This document shows positions 48,283-60,800 of a stretch of 64,000 nt of DNA, piece after piece. The notes under the pieces were generated by a model, which was not told where the DNA came from, ran no database searches, and saw only the letters and a program-made list of their open reading frames with translations. The stretch's first letter is position 1. Each line of letters opens with the position of its first letter. The stretch is from assembly GCA_013399015.1 (NCBI GenBank), contig VWZX01006714.1:496001-560000 (forward strand), in the 5' to 3' direction. A program made the position numbers and the translations under genes. This stretch comes from Galbula dea. Lineage: Eukaryota; Chordata; Aves; Piciformes; Galbulidae.

Positions 48283-48681
48283 CCCTAAAGTTGGCACTCT
48301 CTGGGTCACTAGGTCCTGCTGGCCCAAAGGGCTTCACTGCCTGTGACACAGCTCCAGCTGTGATACTTGTTACCATTTTGTGCCTCACCAGCTCACTGGG
48401 GACATTTCAACTAAATGGCATCTTTTTTTTTTTTTTTATAGAAGGGAGGGTTGGCTTTAGGGAAGGTCTTTAAGAAGCTGTTTTGTGCACAGAGGGGAAT
48501 TTCTGATCAGAGACAGAGATCTTGATGGTTTATGGTGAGGTTAATCTCACCTACTTCAGCCCTATAAAACTCAGTCGTGTAATCAGCCTCCACAGGGGTG
48601 TGAGAGGAGCAAGCAGCTCATCTTTCAAAGAGTATCTATGGCAGATTAGAGCTACCCTTCCTGGACAGGAGAGGAAGGTGT
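48283..48681. other. Short spacer with poly-T
   Basis: A run of 15 T is at 48423-48437. Nothing else is recognised. Confidence 0.5.
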
Positions 48682-48775
48682 TTAGTGCCATGGTTTAGTG
48701 GTGAGTTAATGGTTGGACTTGATGGTCTTAAAGGTTTTTTCCAACCTAAAGGATTCTATGATTCTCTTCTAAGAG
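48682..48775 (+). mobile_element. CR1 LINE fragment (3' tip)
   Basis: Only the final part is present: GTGCCATGGTTTAGTGGTG, GGTTGGACTTGATGGTCTT and CCAACCTAAAGGATTCTATG, with a second ATTCT. It is close to the tip at 2329. Confidence 0.92.
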
Positions 48776-50472
48776 CAGGCTGCTAGCTTGGGCACAGACA
48801 GCCAGGCACCTAGGACTACTTAGATGGAGTCCTTCCCAGCCCAGAGCATGGATTTAAGGGTGATCTGAGCACAAGTTGATGCTAGCTCAGATGGCCTGGG
48901 GAGTTTTGGGCAGGCTGCCTTTCAGCTTGACCACAGGAAAGCCTGGCTGCTGTGGCAGAGCTCTCCGTGTCTTCGTCGAAGATGTGATTAGCTCAATCAC
49001 AAAGCTAATGGCTATGATTTAGAACTATACATTAATGCTGTTCTCCAGGAAGCATGTTGGGTTTGTTGTTCTCATGGGCATGGTGGCAAGTCACCCTGCT
49101 GCCAGCAGCCCTGTCATTTAGACAAGGCTAAACCCAAAGTTCTTGACTGCTTACCACGTTCCAGATGGTTGTGTTTTATTTCTGCTGGCAAAGGCAGTGC
49201 TTTTAGAGTCCTCTAGATTTCATCATTGTTCTTTTCTGTATTCTTCATTCATGTCTTTCTGTTGACTGTCCTAAATTGCCATTCAGGTTGTTAAATAGTG
49301 AGACTTTCACCCCAGAAGTGATCATGTTTTGCTAAAGGCTAAAGCAACTCCCTTGTTTATCTGCTTGTGTTGTTAGATCCATCGTGATGGAAGGTGAGGC
49401 ACAAATAACAAGTAGGTTTAATTACAATTTTGACTGAAATTAAGGCATTAGAATAAGACAGAGCAGGGAACTCCCTGACTGGGCTTGAAGATATGTGAAG
49501 CCAGTACAGTGAGTGGCCAGCAGATCATCTTCAACTGCAGAGTCTCTTCTTCAGGCAGAGCAAGTACATTTGATTTATTACAACTGCAACTGAAACTAGT
49601 ACTGGAGCAGCAGGAGAATTAAAAACATGCATGGCATGTATATGATACAGAATAACTAATCTTTCCTGACATTCTCTGTCAATCACAGGTAAGGAGAAGA
49701 TAACTAACTCTGCCTCTCATGTTCTGTGGCCTGCAGTCTTCAGTCATGAAGATAAATGTCAGGCATCAGCTGTCCTTTAGTACAACCAAGTTCTGGCAGG
49801 CAGCAATGTTTGAACAAATTCTTCTGCTAGAAGGTGAATCTTTGTGGAGCCCAAATAATGCATCCAAAATCCTAGGGACTTTGTGTGAAGAGGTTTTGGT
49901 CCCAAAAGAGAGGGAGCCAAAGTGTCCCTTGCAGCAAAAAGCTGCCTTGGTGGCCATGGTGATGTCCTGATGAGCCAGACGGAGCTTGGAGGAAGCCCTT
50001 GTGCTGCTCTGAAGTGTTTATGCCCTACATAGATGAGCTTTTGTAGTCAGTCAGACGTGGGATCTCTCATCCCATGGCAGACAGATCAAACTCTATATGT
50101 ATTTTTTACTGAAGAAGCAATAATGCCATTTTTAGGCCATCAGAAACCATTTCTCCATTCATACCAGGGCTCTCAAGTGATTTGGGGGAAGTGAAAGCAT
50201 GGAAAATGAGGACAAAATTGGGGTTTTATTTTTGAGTATGTCATTTGAGAGGGGGGGGATGAACACACAGTTTTTGCTGCTTTGAAAGGAACTGAGTAAC
50301 TCAGAGTTGTTTTGGGAGGAGCGTTAAGTGAAGGAGGGTCAAGTTCAGCCATCAACATGGGGAAAAGTATTTTGGGGCTAGTGTGAAGAGCTTGGTTTTT
50401 CTTTTGTAGGAGATGAAGGAAACATCTGCCCAGCTGTATCCTTCATTCAAAAAAGACCCAGAGAAAGGGCAT
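48776..50472. other. No recognised feature (intronic)
   Basis: AT-rich sections occur at about 48970-49050, 49190-49450 and 49560-49690. They are non-repeat DNA of the kind that may hold enhancers. No exon is supported. Confidence 0.35.
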
Positions 50473-50688
50473 TGCACAGGGAGGTTTAGATTGGATGTTA
50501 GGAAGAATTTCTTCACTACAAGAGTTGTCAGGCATTGGCCAGGGCAGTGGTGGAGTCACCATCCCTGGAGGGGTTCAAAAAACATAGAGAAGTGGTACTT
50601 AGGGCCACGGTTTAGTGGCATGGTGGTGCTAGGTTGACAGCTGATGATCTTAGAGGTGTCTTCCAACCTTAATTCTGTGATTCTGTGA
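50473..50688 (+). mobile_element. CR1 LINE fragment
   Basis: Reads TGCACAGGGAGGTTTAGATT, GGAAGAATTTCTTCACTAC and AGTGGTGGAGTCACCATCC, ending CAACCTTAATTCTGTGATTC. A short deletion has removed bases in the stretch corresponding to CCCAGGCTGCCCAGG. ORF2 reading GRFRLDVRKNFFTTRVVRHW is intact. Confidence 0.92.
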
Positions 50689-53600
50689 GGAGCAGAGGGG
50701 ACAGAACCATGGACATGCCCCAGTTTGATGGTGCAAGGAAGGAATATGGCAGCTCGAGATGCCCTGGGGATTTTGGGAAACTGCTTATTGACATTTCCAA
50801 ACACTTATTTCCCTCACAGAGGTGCCTACAAGGGCAGAGTTAGCATTACTATTTATTAATAATAAATAACAGTAGTAGGATAAAATGTGTACTTAATATC
50901 TCTTGTGTCACTCAGTGCATCTCCCTGTGCTTTACAGAGGAGAAACTGTAAGCACATCTGAGAAGGGTAAACACCAGACAAGGAGACAGGGACTTGTAGG
51001 GAGATGAGATGGAGATCAGGATGTGTTCACCTTTTTCCTCTTCTTGTCCTTTTTCTTCTTGGCTTATATTTTGTACTGGTAGAATTCCCAGTTAGCTGGG
51101 ATCTGGGTGCTCTCTGGGGCTCGTTGAGGTTGGTCAATTCTGCATGCAGAATAAGTTCAGGGTGGGTGAAAAAAGTGGATGGAAAGGTCATGGAACATTC
51201 TTGTCATACAAAATCTGCTGGTGAGGGGGGGAGAGAGAGAGAGAGAGCAGAGTTATCTCCTTGTGAGCTACAAATAGAGCTGTTAGTGTGCCATCAGATA
51301 GCTGCTGGACATCGATAGTGCTTTATCAATGAGATAAAGATAAATGTGAAGATAAGAGAGTTGGGTTTTGCCTTGAAATCCACTTGTGGTTACCAAAAGA
51401 GTTTGTCCTCATGTTGATTTCTTCATTCTGCCTCTGTGGTAAATGCCAAGTCTTGAAATCTTATTTATGGTGAAGGTAATGAAAAAATGTCCAACAGAGC
51501 CAGTGCTTCACCCAAAGGATAGGCAGAACTTCTGTGCTGTCTTAATTAAGGGAGGGAGGAGGGAGACTTCTGGAGCCACCTGACAGTGTTTGGATGGCTA
51601 ATGTTCTCCAGCATCAAATTAAAAATTAGGAGCATTTAATAAGCAGGGTTAGGTACTCCCTGAGTTACAGTTTCAGCAAGCTGTACTTAGGCTCCAGCCT
51701 TTCTGCTTGTTTTGGAAAGTCTGACTCATATTTCCCAGCACTTCTCAGCAGCTGTGAGGGCATGAAACTTTTTCTGATAGCAGATAAGATCCCTGTTGTA
51801 ATCACATGATGCAGGGAGCTGGTGCTTTAAGGGGAAGAGTGCTAAAAATAACCAGAATTGGTGGCAAGATAGTAGCAATTTTGGCTTTTTGTACCCTGAA
51901 GGGCTAGTTGCCAGCCCTATGGAAAGGAGTCGAGGGCTTCATTCTGCAGCATGGCTCTGTAATGTCATCCTCCCATGACGATTTTGGGGTACAAATAAGA
52001 GAGGAAAAGACAGGGAGGAGAAAAGGTGGGATGAAAAGTGAGAGCAAACAGCAAGAAGAATGGATTAGGGTAAATATTGCATAATTTAAGACAGGGGAGC
52101 AAGGGAAGCAGGGCACAGCAGGTCTTGGACTAGTGCTGCATGGGCTAGGATTGTGTTGGAGGAAGACAAAAGGAGAGAGACAGTGAGAAGCACAATGACT
52201 TTAATTTGTAGGCAGAGACTGTTAAGAGAGGAGGGAGAAAAAAAGTGATTTGGGTTCTTTTATTCATTACTAACCATAAAAGGTCCAGACTATGTTGCCA
52301 GTGGCTTTAAAATCCAAGACCCTATTAAACCTTCCTTGATAGTAACTCAGCACTTGGAAACAGAGTTAAAGAAGGGGTGAGAGGGAGGAGGGATGGGGGA
52401 GCTGGCTGAATGGAGGGGAAGCTTAGGGTGTGAAGATCTCATCTTCTTCTGGCAATGCTTTTTTGGGGATCAAGTGGCTCAAGTTGCCTGTTTGGCTGGA
52501 GAAAGCCCACTGAGACCAGCAGCATCTTGGTGTCCCCTGCAAAGGAATGGCCCAGGCTGCTGCTCCCCAGATAAGGGCACTGCCCCCCATTCCCAGGTAT
52601 TAAACCAGGATTTATGCCTGCTGCTTGCAAACCAGCTGCAGCTCCAGGGAAGCTGCACTGAATGCGAGATGAGATGGGAGAGATCAGCAGATAAATGCGA
52701 TGGATAAAGCCAGCAGCAAAAGGTTCTTTGGATTAAGTCACTTTATGATAAATAGCAGGCAGGTTGCTGTCTAGTTTGAGGTTCACATCAGGGTAAGGAG
52801 AAGCATTGGCTGCACTGGCCAGCTGCTTTGTAGCCAAGCAGGATCAGACCAGGACTTGGGGAGCACTGGGGGAAATGGGTGATTTCCCCCACTTTCTGCC
52901 TCCAGCATCACCAACATCCCCGTGGTTCCTGTACCTCCCCAGGGAACAGCCTTCCCTGTGTGTCACTGCAAGCATCTCGTTGCCAGCCTGCAAACCCTGT
53001 TTGCTGTCCAGCTCGGGGGAGAGTTGTAATTAAAAGAGCTGTTCCCTGAGCCCCAACGACTTATTGATTGTGTGTGTGTGTCAGTGTGGGTGTGTTCTTC
53101 TCTCTCCTCAGGGGAAATAGAAGAAACCATTCATTTTTAAGCGAGTCTGGGATGTGACACACAGGTCTGTGCCATAGCACGTCCTCTGCTCCCTTGGACA
53201 TGTGCAGAGCAGTGTGGCAGGGCGAGGAAATCGCTCCCTCAGGAGATGCTCACATCTGAGAAGGATCTCAAGCCCTCCAAGGATTTCCCTTCCTTGCAGT
53301 GGTTGAAATGCAGAGATGCCTGCTCCACACCTTGTACTGAGGATGTCTGGGTGGGAAGCCACAGGTTTGGGAAGCCTCTGCAGCCCTAATAAAGATGTTG
53401 CCTGGCTGGGAAAGGGGGAGAAGAAAAGAGAGGTGCTCTCTCCATGTTTGAGCATCCCTCCTCTGAGCCAACCCAGGGAAAATGGAGAGGTGCAGGCAGC
53501 TGCAGTGGTTTGCTCTGGTTCATGAAGTGGGTAATCAACCCTTTTTATGAAGTCTGACTCCAAGCTCTTTGAATTTCACCCTGTGTTCTCCTTGTTGCAG

Positions 53601-55249
53601 AATAGAAATGGCTGATAAAGGTCTTATCTGGTTGCCGTGCTTGAGGGAATCGGTGCTGCTGGAGAAGCGTGGCTGTGACCAAAGTCTCGCTGGGGATGCA
53701 GTGTGCTGAGCCTGGCTGGGGGATGAGGGGCACAGTGTGAGGTGGCAACCAGAGAGGCATTGCTGAGCTAGCTGAGAAGAGGGATGGTGCAAGGAAATGC
53801 CCTTGAGGGGTTGGTCTGTTTCCACTGTGGAGTCTGGGGATTGCACCCTGTAGCTGCACACCTTTGTCTTTTCCAGGAGCACGTGGCATGTCCACAGGTT
53901 GTTTCTTTGCTTGCTTTACAAGGAAGATGGCAAAATTCAAGGTTAACCCAGGAAAAAAGGTGCTTCTGTCATCTCTTTCTCTTCCTACTAGAAATAGAGA
54001 GGATCCAGCTCAGTAACTCACCACTCAGTGGAGGGGTAATGATGGATAATAGGGCAACAGTACTTGGTAACTTGTCTAGGAGAGACTAGAAAGGTTCTGG
54101 CTTAGCTCTCACTTTGGGAAGTGGAAGGAGATACTGGCAGCTTTGCCATTCCTTTCGTGAGGATAACATCAGGGTGGGCAGGTTTGGGCATCTGAATGCC
54201 TGAAAAAAAGCCTGTAGCAAAATAATGAGATTTTTGGGACTTCTCCCTCCTTATCATTGTAAGGAGAACCAAAAAAATGCTCTGGCCCACAAGGTCTCAC
54301 CCTAAATGAACCGTTTCTGAAGGGGCTGAGAGGAATCTCCTTAGGCACCCTCTGAAAGCTTCATTTCAGGCGAGCATGCCAAAGTCCTGGTCGCCCCTTG
54401 GATAGGAAGTGTTCACAAGCTCTGACAACAGCTTTCCACCTCCAGAGCCCAGCAGCCTCAGAGAATATCTTGAAGTATTATTTGAGGATTTGGCCTGCTG
54501 GAACTGGGCAAGCTACAAAATCCAGTTATTGTTGTACTTGGCAAGAGCATGGTGCTCCTGGCGGAAGGGAAGGCTTTGTCCTTTGCTCAAGCTTGCACAA
54601 ACTCCCATTCAGAATGAAGCAGAAGTCCTCTGTCTTTCAGCAGTCCCTCACAGCAGACTCAGGTGGCTTCCTTCATGTTTGCCCTGCTCCATTCATGGAC
54701 CATCTGCAGAACATCCATTTTCCTCAAAAGCTTTGCTCCCATCTGCTCTATCGACTTTGGTAATGGAGTTAAGACCCCCTCTGCTTCCTGAGCCAGGGCA
54801 TGGAGATTATCCCTCTAATAGAATTCAAGGAAACCCCTCAGCTCCCAGCTGGCTCAGGCAGTTGCTGGGTGATATAATTCACTCCAGAAACAAAACATAA
54901 AAAGAACCCAAACCCTGGTCAGTCTGGCTTCAGATGTAGTGCCTGTGTTTGGAGATGAATATGGATCAGCAATTTAAATGGCTCCACCAAAGTTTTTCTC
55001 ATTTCCTCTCAAATTTGAGCCTGAATTTGTTTTTGTTCACTGAGGATGCTGGTGTTTTGCAGAGAGTTTTGGGGAGGTGAAGTGTCTTTTTCCTGTTCCT
55101 GGAGTTGATCCTCCAACTTGGGCCACTGTGTAAGACCTCTCTATGCCTCACTTCAGGCACAAAACCTTCTCTGTTTCTCCATCATTTGTCTTGTAGTTTC
55201 AGACATTATGGGGATTAGAAAAACTCAGGTATCAAGTGTTGAGAAGGGA
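50689..55249. other. Intronic DNA; short GA and TG repeats
   Basis: A (GA)n run lies at 51230-51248 and a TG-rich run at about 53068-53093. AT-rich DNA is at about 50830-50900. No exon or transposon is recognised over 4.5 kb. Confidence 0.4.
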
Positions 55250-55872
55250 GGGGAGCAGTGTGCTCTTGTGGCCAAAAAGGCCAATGGTGTCCTGGAGTGC
55301 ATGAAGGAAAGTGTGACCAGCAGGTCAAGTGAGGTTCTCCTCCCCCTCTGCTCAGACCTAGGGAGGCCACATCAGGAGTCCCGGGTCCAGTTCTGGACTG
55401 CCCACTTCAAGAGACAAGGAACTACTGGAGAGAGTCCAGTGGAGGCTGGGAAAATGCTGAGGGCACTGGAGCATCTCTGGCAGGAGGAAAGGCTGAGAGC
55501 CCTGGGGCTGCTTGGCCTGGAGAAGAGCAGCCCCAGAGGGGAGCTGCTCAATGCTGAGCAACAGCTATAGGGTAGGGGCAAGAGGCTGGGGCCAGACTCT
55601 GCTCAGTGGTGCCCAGGGACTGGCCAAGGGGCAAAGGGCATTAACTAGAACCCAGGAGGTTCCATCTGAATAGAAGGAGAAACTTGCTTGTCATGAGGTT
55701 GTTGGAGCCCTGGCCCAGGCTGCCCAGAGAGGCTGTGGAGTCTCCTTGTGTGGAGAGATTCCCAAGGCAGCTGGAGGTGATGCTGGGCAAGCTGCTGTGG
55801 GTGACCCTGCTTTGGCCAAGGGTTGGATTGGATGATCCCCAGAGGTCCCTTCCAACCCTCCTCATGCTGGGA
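55250..55872 (+). mobile_element. CR1 LINE, 5'-truncated (third subgroup)
   Basis: ORF2 code is legible in several frames: CALVAKKANGVLECMKESV, ALEHLWQEERLRALGLLGLE, and a late frame with RLPREAVESPCVERF. It ends TTCCAACCCTCCTCATGCTG rather than in ATTCTATG copies, like the copy at 33036. It is diverged and so older than the abundant type. Confidence 0.92.
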
Positions 55873-57430
55873 TCCCCTTTCCAAAGCCTGTCCTCCAGCT
55901 CTGAGTGCTGCCACCTGGAAGCTTCCCATAGGAAATTTTCCACAGGAGCAACTTTTTTTTCAGGGGCAGATTTATCTCTCTAAAAAATTTCCTCAGAAAA
56001 CCCCCCACAACCAAACCAGAAACCAAAACACACAAACCAAACCCAAACACACAGAAAAAAACCAACCAAAACCAACAAAACAAAAAGAAGGCAACCCCCA
56101 GACCCAAGAAACACAAAACCCATAGAGACAAAAGAAAAAGCTATTGATTTTTAGTTTGGCTCCTTCCAGGGAGGAGACTATGTAATCATGCAGTCCCTGT
56201 CTGTCTGCCTTTCCCACTGCTGATTTTGAGCCCTTTGGCCAATTTCTACCCAATCTGACAGAAGGAAAGAGGTCTCAGAGATATTAAATTTCTATAAATT
56301 TCATTAAAATAGGTGGCTGGGTAGAAGGGACTGGCTATTACAGCAGCCCCCATGGGACTCAGCCTCCAACATATGCAGAGCCTTTGTTAAACATCAAAGA
56401 GTGTTTGAGGAGAAAGACTTTTCTGTAGAAGTAATTTCAGGAGAACAAGAAAAAAGCCAAGAAACCTCTCTGACCAGTGCTTGCACCCTAAATACCAACA
56501 GGAACCTGGCTGTAGAGCCCTTGTAGGCCATGTTCCATTTGTTCCACTGCTTGTGGATGGCTTGTTCATTCAGCAATGAACTTGTAAGTCCTCAAACTAG
56601 GTCATGAGCAGGATGGGAGAAGCAGAGGGACCTTGTTCACTCGTCTTTGCACCAGAATAAATTGGAGCTGTGGAGATGTGGCCGATTTCTCCCCTCCCCA
56701 GCCACCCTCTCTGCTTTCTTGCTCAGCTAAAAAACGCTGAGCTCCAAATTGGGAATTGGTTCCGAGCAGAGCCTGGCAGGGAGGGGGGTGCAGAGGGGTG
56801 GGAGGAGGCAGCTGGAGAGGCCAACCAAAAGCTTGGTGTTATGAAGATTTTTAGATATACAGTTTTGATAAAAGCTTGCAAGTAGCAAATTTGCTATCAA
56901 GGCTAATGTAGCATGGCAGATTTTGTCTGAGCTAGCAAAGGATCATATTTGCAGCTCCTCTGAGGCAGGGAAGTGGGCTCAATAGGCTATTTTCCACATC
57001 CATGCTCTGTTCCTAACCAAAAAAAAAGAAGGGAGGAGAAGGGAGAAGGAAGGGAAAAGAAAGACAATTTCTCTTTTTGTTTGTTTCTTTTTTTCTTGTT
57101 ATTGGCTTTTTCTTTCCCCACACTTTACCTTTATTTTGCATGTGGTTGCCCTGAATGTTAATAGCCAATAACTTGCATGCTAACTGCAGGCTTTGCTGTG
57201 GGGTTTGGGTTTTGCTGGGTGTACAGAGTTGCTCTGGAACACTTACAGATGGATTGCAGCATTTGGGCAGGTCTGACACCTTACCAATCTGTTGGTGTTT
57301 CCATTTCGACCCTTGTTTGCTGGGATTAATACTTCTCTGCATCTTTCTCCACTGTGCTGAAGTGAGGGAGGAAGGCAGCAACAGCATGTTCAGAAAGAGC
57401 CATTAAAAGTTGAGTTTGTTCTTTGGTAGT
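55873..57430. other. Intronic DNA; A/C-rich low-complexity tract
   Basis: The stretch 55982-56130 is made mostly of A and C (CCAAACC and CACAAAACC words). Reverse-strand frames there look hydrophobic only because of this composition. Polypurine and T-rich runs lie at about 57020-57110. Confidence 0.45.
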
Positions 57431-57828
57431 GAGAAGATCTGGGGTTGTTTAGTCTGGAGAAAAGGAGGCTCAGGGGAGACCTTCTCACTCTCTCCAACTC
57501 CCTGAAAGGAGGTTGGAGTGAGGTGGGGGTTAGTCTCTTCTCCCAGGTAACAAGTGATAAGAGGAAATGGCTTCAACTTGTGCTGGGGAGGTTCAGCTTG
57601 GATATTAGGAAACATTTCTTCCTCCAGAGTATTATCAGACATTGGCCCAGGCTGCCCAGTGGGGTGGAGGAGTCACCATCCCTGGAAGTGTTCAAAAAAC
57701 ATAGAGATGTGGTGCTGAGTGCCATGGTTCAGTGGTGAGCATGGCAGTGTTGGGTGGATGGTTGGACTCCATGATCTGGGAGGTCTTTTCCAACCATAAT
57801 TATTCTATGATTCTATAACTCTATGATT
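57431..57828 (+). mobile_element. CR1 LINE fragment
   Basis: ORF2 C-terminal code FSLEKRRLRGDLLTLSNSLK and VGVSLFSQVTSDK is followed by the 3' UTR. The tail is TTCCAACCATAATTATTCTA, with at least three terminal-octamer copies (ATTCTATGATTCTATAAC). A small deletion lies in the stretch after AGTGATAAG. Confidence 0.93.
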
Positions 57829-60800
57829 AATCAGGACAAGATTTCTGCTACCTGAGCTTGGATTTAAAAAATATTGATTCATAAGACAAAGTTTTGGGGC
57901 TGAGGTGGCTGGTTCAGCACTCATACTGCTGGTCCTACTATCACCAGAGGGAAGCTGAGATTGATATTGTCACTAGAGAGCCACGAAAATAAATCCTGCT
58001 GGATTCGAAGGTCACCCAGCTCCAGCCCCCTGAGTCTGGGCAGGCTGTTTGCATGCTGGATGTGGTTTTCCCCAAGCCATTTTGTATTCATTCCTTCTCA
58101 CTCACTAGTCATTTTTGGTTTGCAGTTCACTGAGAGATGCTGCAAAGCCACTGCCTGGGCACCAGCTCAGACTTTGCCTTGCTGAATGTCTGACCCAGCT
58201 GGGGATGAGTTTCTTCCCTTACCTCCTCAGAGCAATAAACTACCTCTTTAGATGTAGCGTGCAGGAGACTGGAAGTTTTCCTGCACTGACATACTAGGTT
58301 TTTTTCTCATGCATGAAGAAACTCTTTTTGTTTTAGGAGGCTGTGGAGTATTTTCTTGCTCAGGAGAGCATAGGGAGATGGCTTATTTTTTGATGGGATC
58401 AGGCATGTGTTTTGTTAATGCCCTCTACGATGTGTGACTGCTTTTATTTGCATCATTTGCTGCAGTTCCGTGGTTTAGTGACCCAAAGTGCTTCCATCCT
58501 GGCTCACAGCACCAAACCCCAGCATCCTGCAACCTCTGGCTGCATCCCTGGATCTTGTATTATCCTTTTTGCTCTTCATTCCTTTCCCTCATTTCTGTTT
58601 GGCGTCTTGTAGCTTGTACAGTTTATTAATGCTCCTTTGTCACTGCTTGCCTGATGGGTTTTCTTTCTGCTTTCCTGCAGCATCCCTAATCTTGCAGTCT
58701 TGGCTTCATTTAAGGGAGGGAGGGAAACAAAACCCTGCTGCTTCTGCTAAATCAAGTGGTGTTTGTGTTGGGAAATGAGAAAGTGATGCCATCAAACTCA
58801 CTTATCCTGCAGATAGCCTAGGTTCGCATCTCGGCTGCTTGCAAAACACATTGTGTGGAGCCAGGGAGCTCCTTGCTCAGCAGCACGTCTCCAGTGGCTT
58901 GCTCCCTGCCCCAGACAGGAAGGTCACTGCTTATTTTGCCCTGGTGTTATAAGAAAACTGTTGGGTTTGTCCTCTCTTGGGAGATGACAAGCCTTCGAGC
59001 TGCTTCCCCTCATCCTGCATCCTCCTCAGCAGCACCCAGCGCCAGCCACAGGCAGAGCTGAGCCAGGGTGACATCCCCGAGGGCTTCCCTGCATTGTACC
59101 AACAGGTCTTGTAAATGTACAGGACCATTTAGGCTTTTAAGACATCTGAGGCCACTTTTCATCGCAGCCTAGGCTGCTGCACAGTTTTACAGGGTCATAA
59201 AAGCCCTGACAGGAGTCATAAAAGCCTCCAATTGCACTGCACAAACCCGTGGAGTATATTTTAAGGGCCCCTGAGTTTTCATTTTGCTGCTTTTATGGGA
59301 ACTCATAAAAACCTCGATGAGCACAGCCCCTGATTGGCTCCTCAGCACGGAGGCAGTTAAAATTACAGCCACCAACAAATTGTTCCAGTCTAAATAAATC
59401 GGGGCTTTGCATGTAGCATGAGAGGAGATCCACTCCTCCAGGCTGTGTTCATGCAGGGACATGTGTGTGCTCCCCCTGCATCTGTCTCTGGTTCCCATGC
59501 AAGGTCTCCCCTGTCCTCTGGATGCTCTGCCATCCTTCTAGGCACGTCTCAGTTGTCCTGTTACCAGACACCATGCATCTTGCAGAGCTTTCTGCCAGGC
59601 TCGAGGTACTGCTGCCTGCACACTTGCTTCCCTTGGGCATGGTTTTCTGCTGCATCACTCACCTTGTGTTCTCCACACACAAACTGACACCATCCCTGCT
59701 CCCACCAGAGGCACATGGGAGGTATCCAGTTGCTCCAGCACACCTCTGCCCTGTAGCCCTTCAGGCATCACTGATGACCCCCGTGTCCCAGGCTGAAAGC
59801 CCAGTGAGGTTATGGGGCTGTCTCTGCTCTCAGATGCTAGACTAAACCTCACCAAGGTAAGGACAGACCCCAGGGCATGGCAGAGCTTGCAAGGAGACCT
59901 GCTGGGTTTGCTGCCTCAGTTGTACTGCCATTGAGCAACATCAGTCTGTCAAAAGGGAAATATTTCATCTAAATAGCTTGTTGTGGCTTTTATATTTTTT
60001 TAGCATTACCTGGCTAGACTGAAATAAATCAGAGTGGTTGAAATGTAAATGTGATGTTTGGAAACTACAGAATCAGACCTCTTGGTGTACTGCCTCCTGA
60101 AAATGGGAATGCTTAGGCTGGGTCCTGCCTTCCCTCACTACCTGGGGCAGGGAGCTGTTCCTGGGTGCATCCAGCTGCTGTAATGAAGCAGCTGCAAGCA
60201 AGAGGGACATGGTGAAGGTCAGTGGAGCAGGAGGAAGGAGGTGGAGCATGGAGCTCTGGAGCAGTTGTGGCAGCAAGTTAGGGGTCTGGATTTGGGATGG
60301 AAACTTCCTCAGTTGTTGTCCTTTTCTCTGCACCATGCAAGGTGATGGTAAGTTTAGGTCTTGCTTGCTAGGTGTGTATGATGATGCTCACCCCAATCCC
60401 TTCCTTGTCTCTTATTTCCATGGGCATCTTCTTCTCAGCAGCCAGTTTTCAGCTGGGATGTCTGTACCCTTCCCCTGAGTCAGCCCTCACCAGAGGAAGA
60501 AAAATTCAATACCAGCAGCTTCCTCCATTGCTATGACCACCTCCTTTCCCCCAGCTATGTCCCCAGGACATCACCCATCATGCCCTCTACTTGTGGTCTG
60601 TAGGAGCTGTGGTGGCTCACAAGGGCCACACAAGAAAAGCCAAGCCCAGGGGGCCAGGATCAGGTCCCATATCCTCACAGAGAGCAACCAGCAAGATCTC
60701 AGCTGTGTGACCTTCCAGCCTGGAGTCTGTTTGTCACAGCTTAGGAAAGAAAGGAAGTGATCAGAAAGGTTCTCTTTGCTCTGGAAAGATAAATGTATCT

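Noticed and set aside
54409..54900. Plus-strand frame of 163 codons in the intron
   Set aside because: A second overlapping frame is also open, it does not start at ATG, and no splice-site-bounded domain resembling an IgLON exon is present.
55862..56253. Minus-strand frames that look like a membrane protein (runs of F, V, L, W)
   Set aside because: They come from an A/C-rich low-complexity tract whose complement codes hydrophobic residues by composition.
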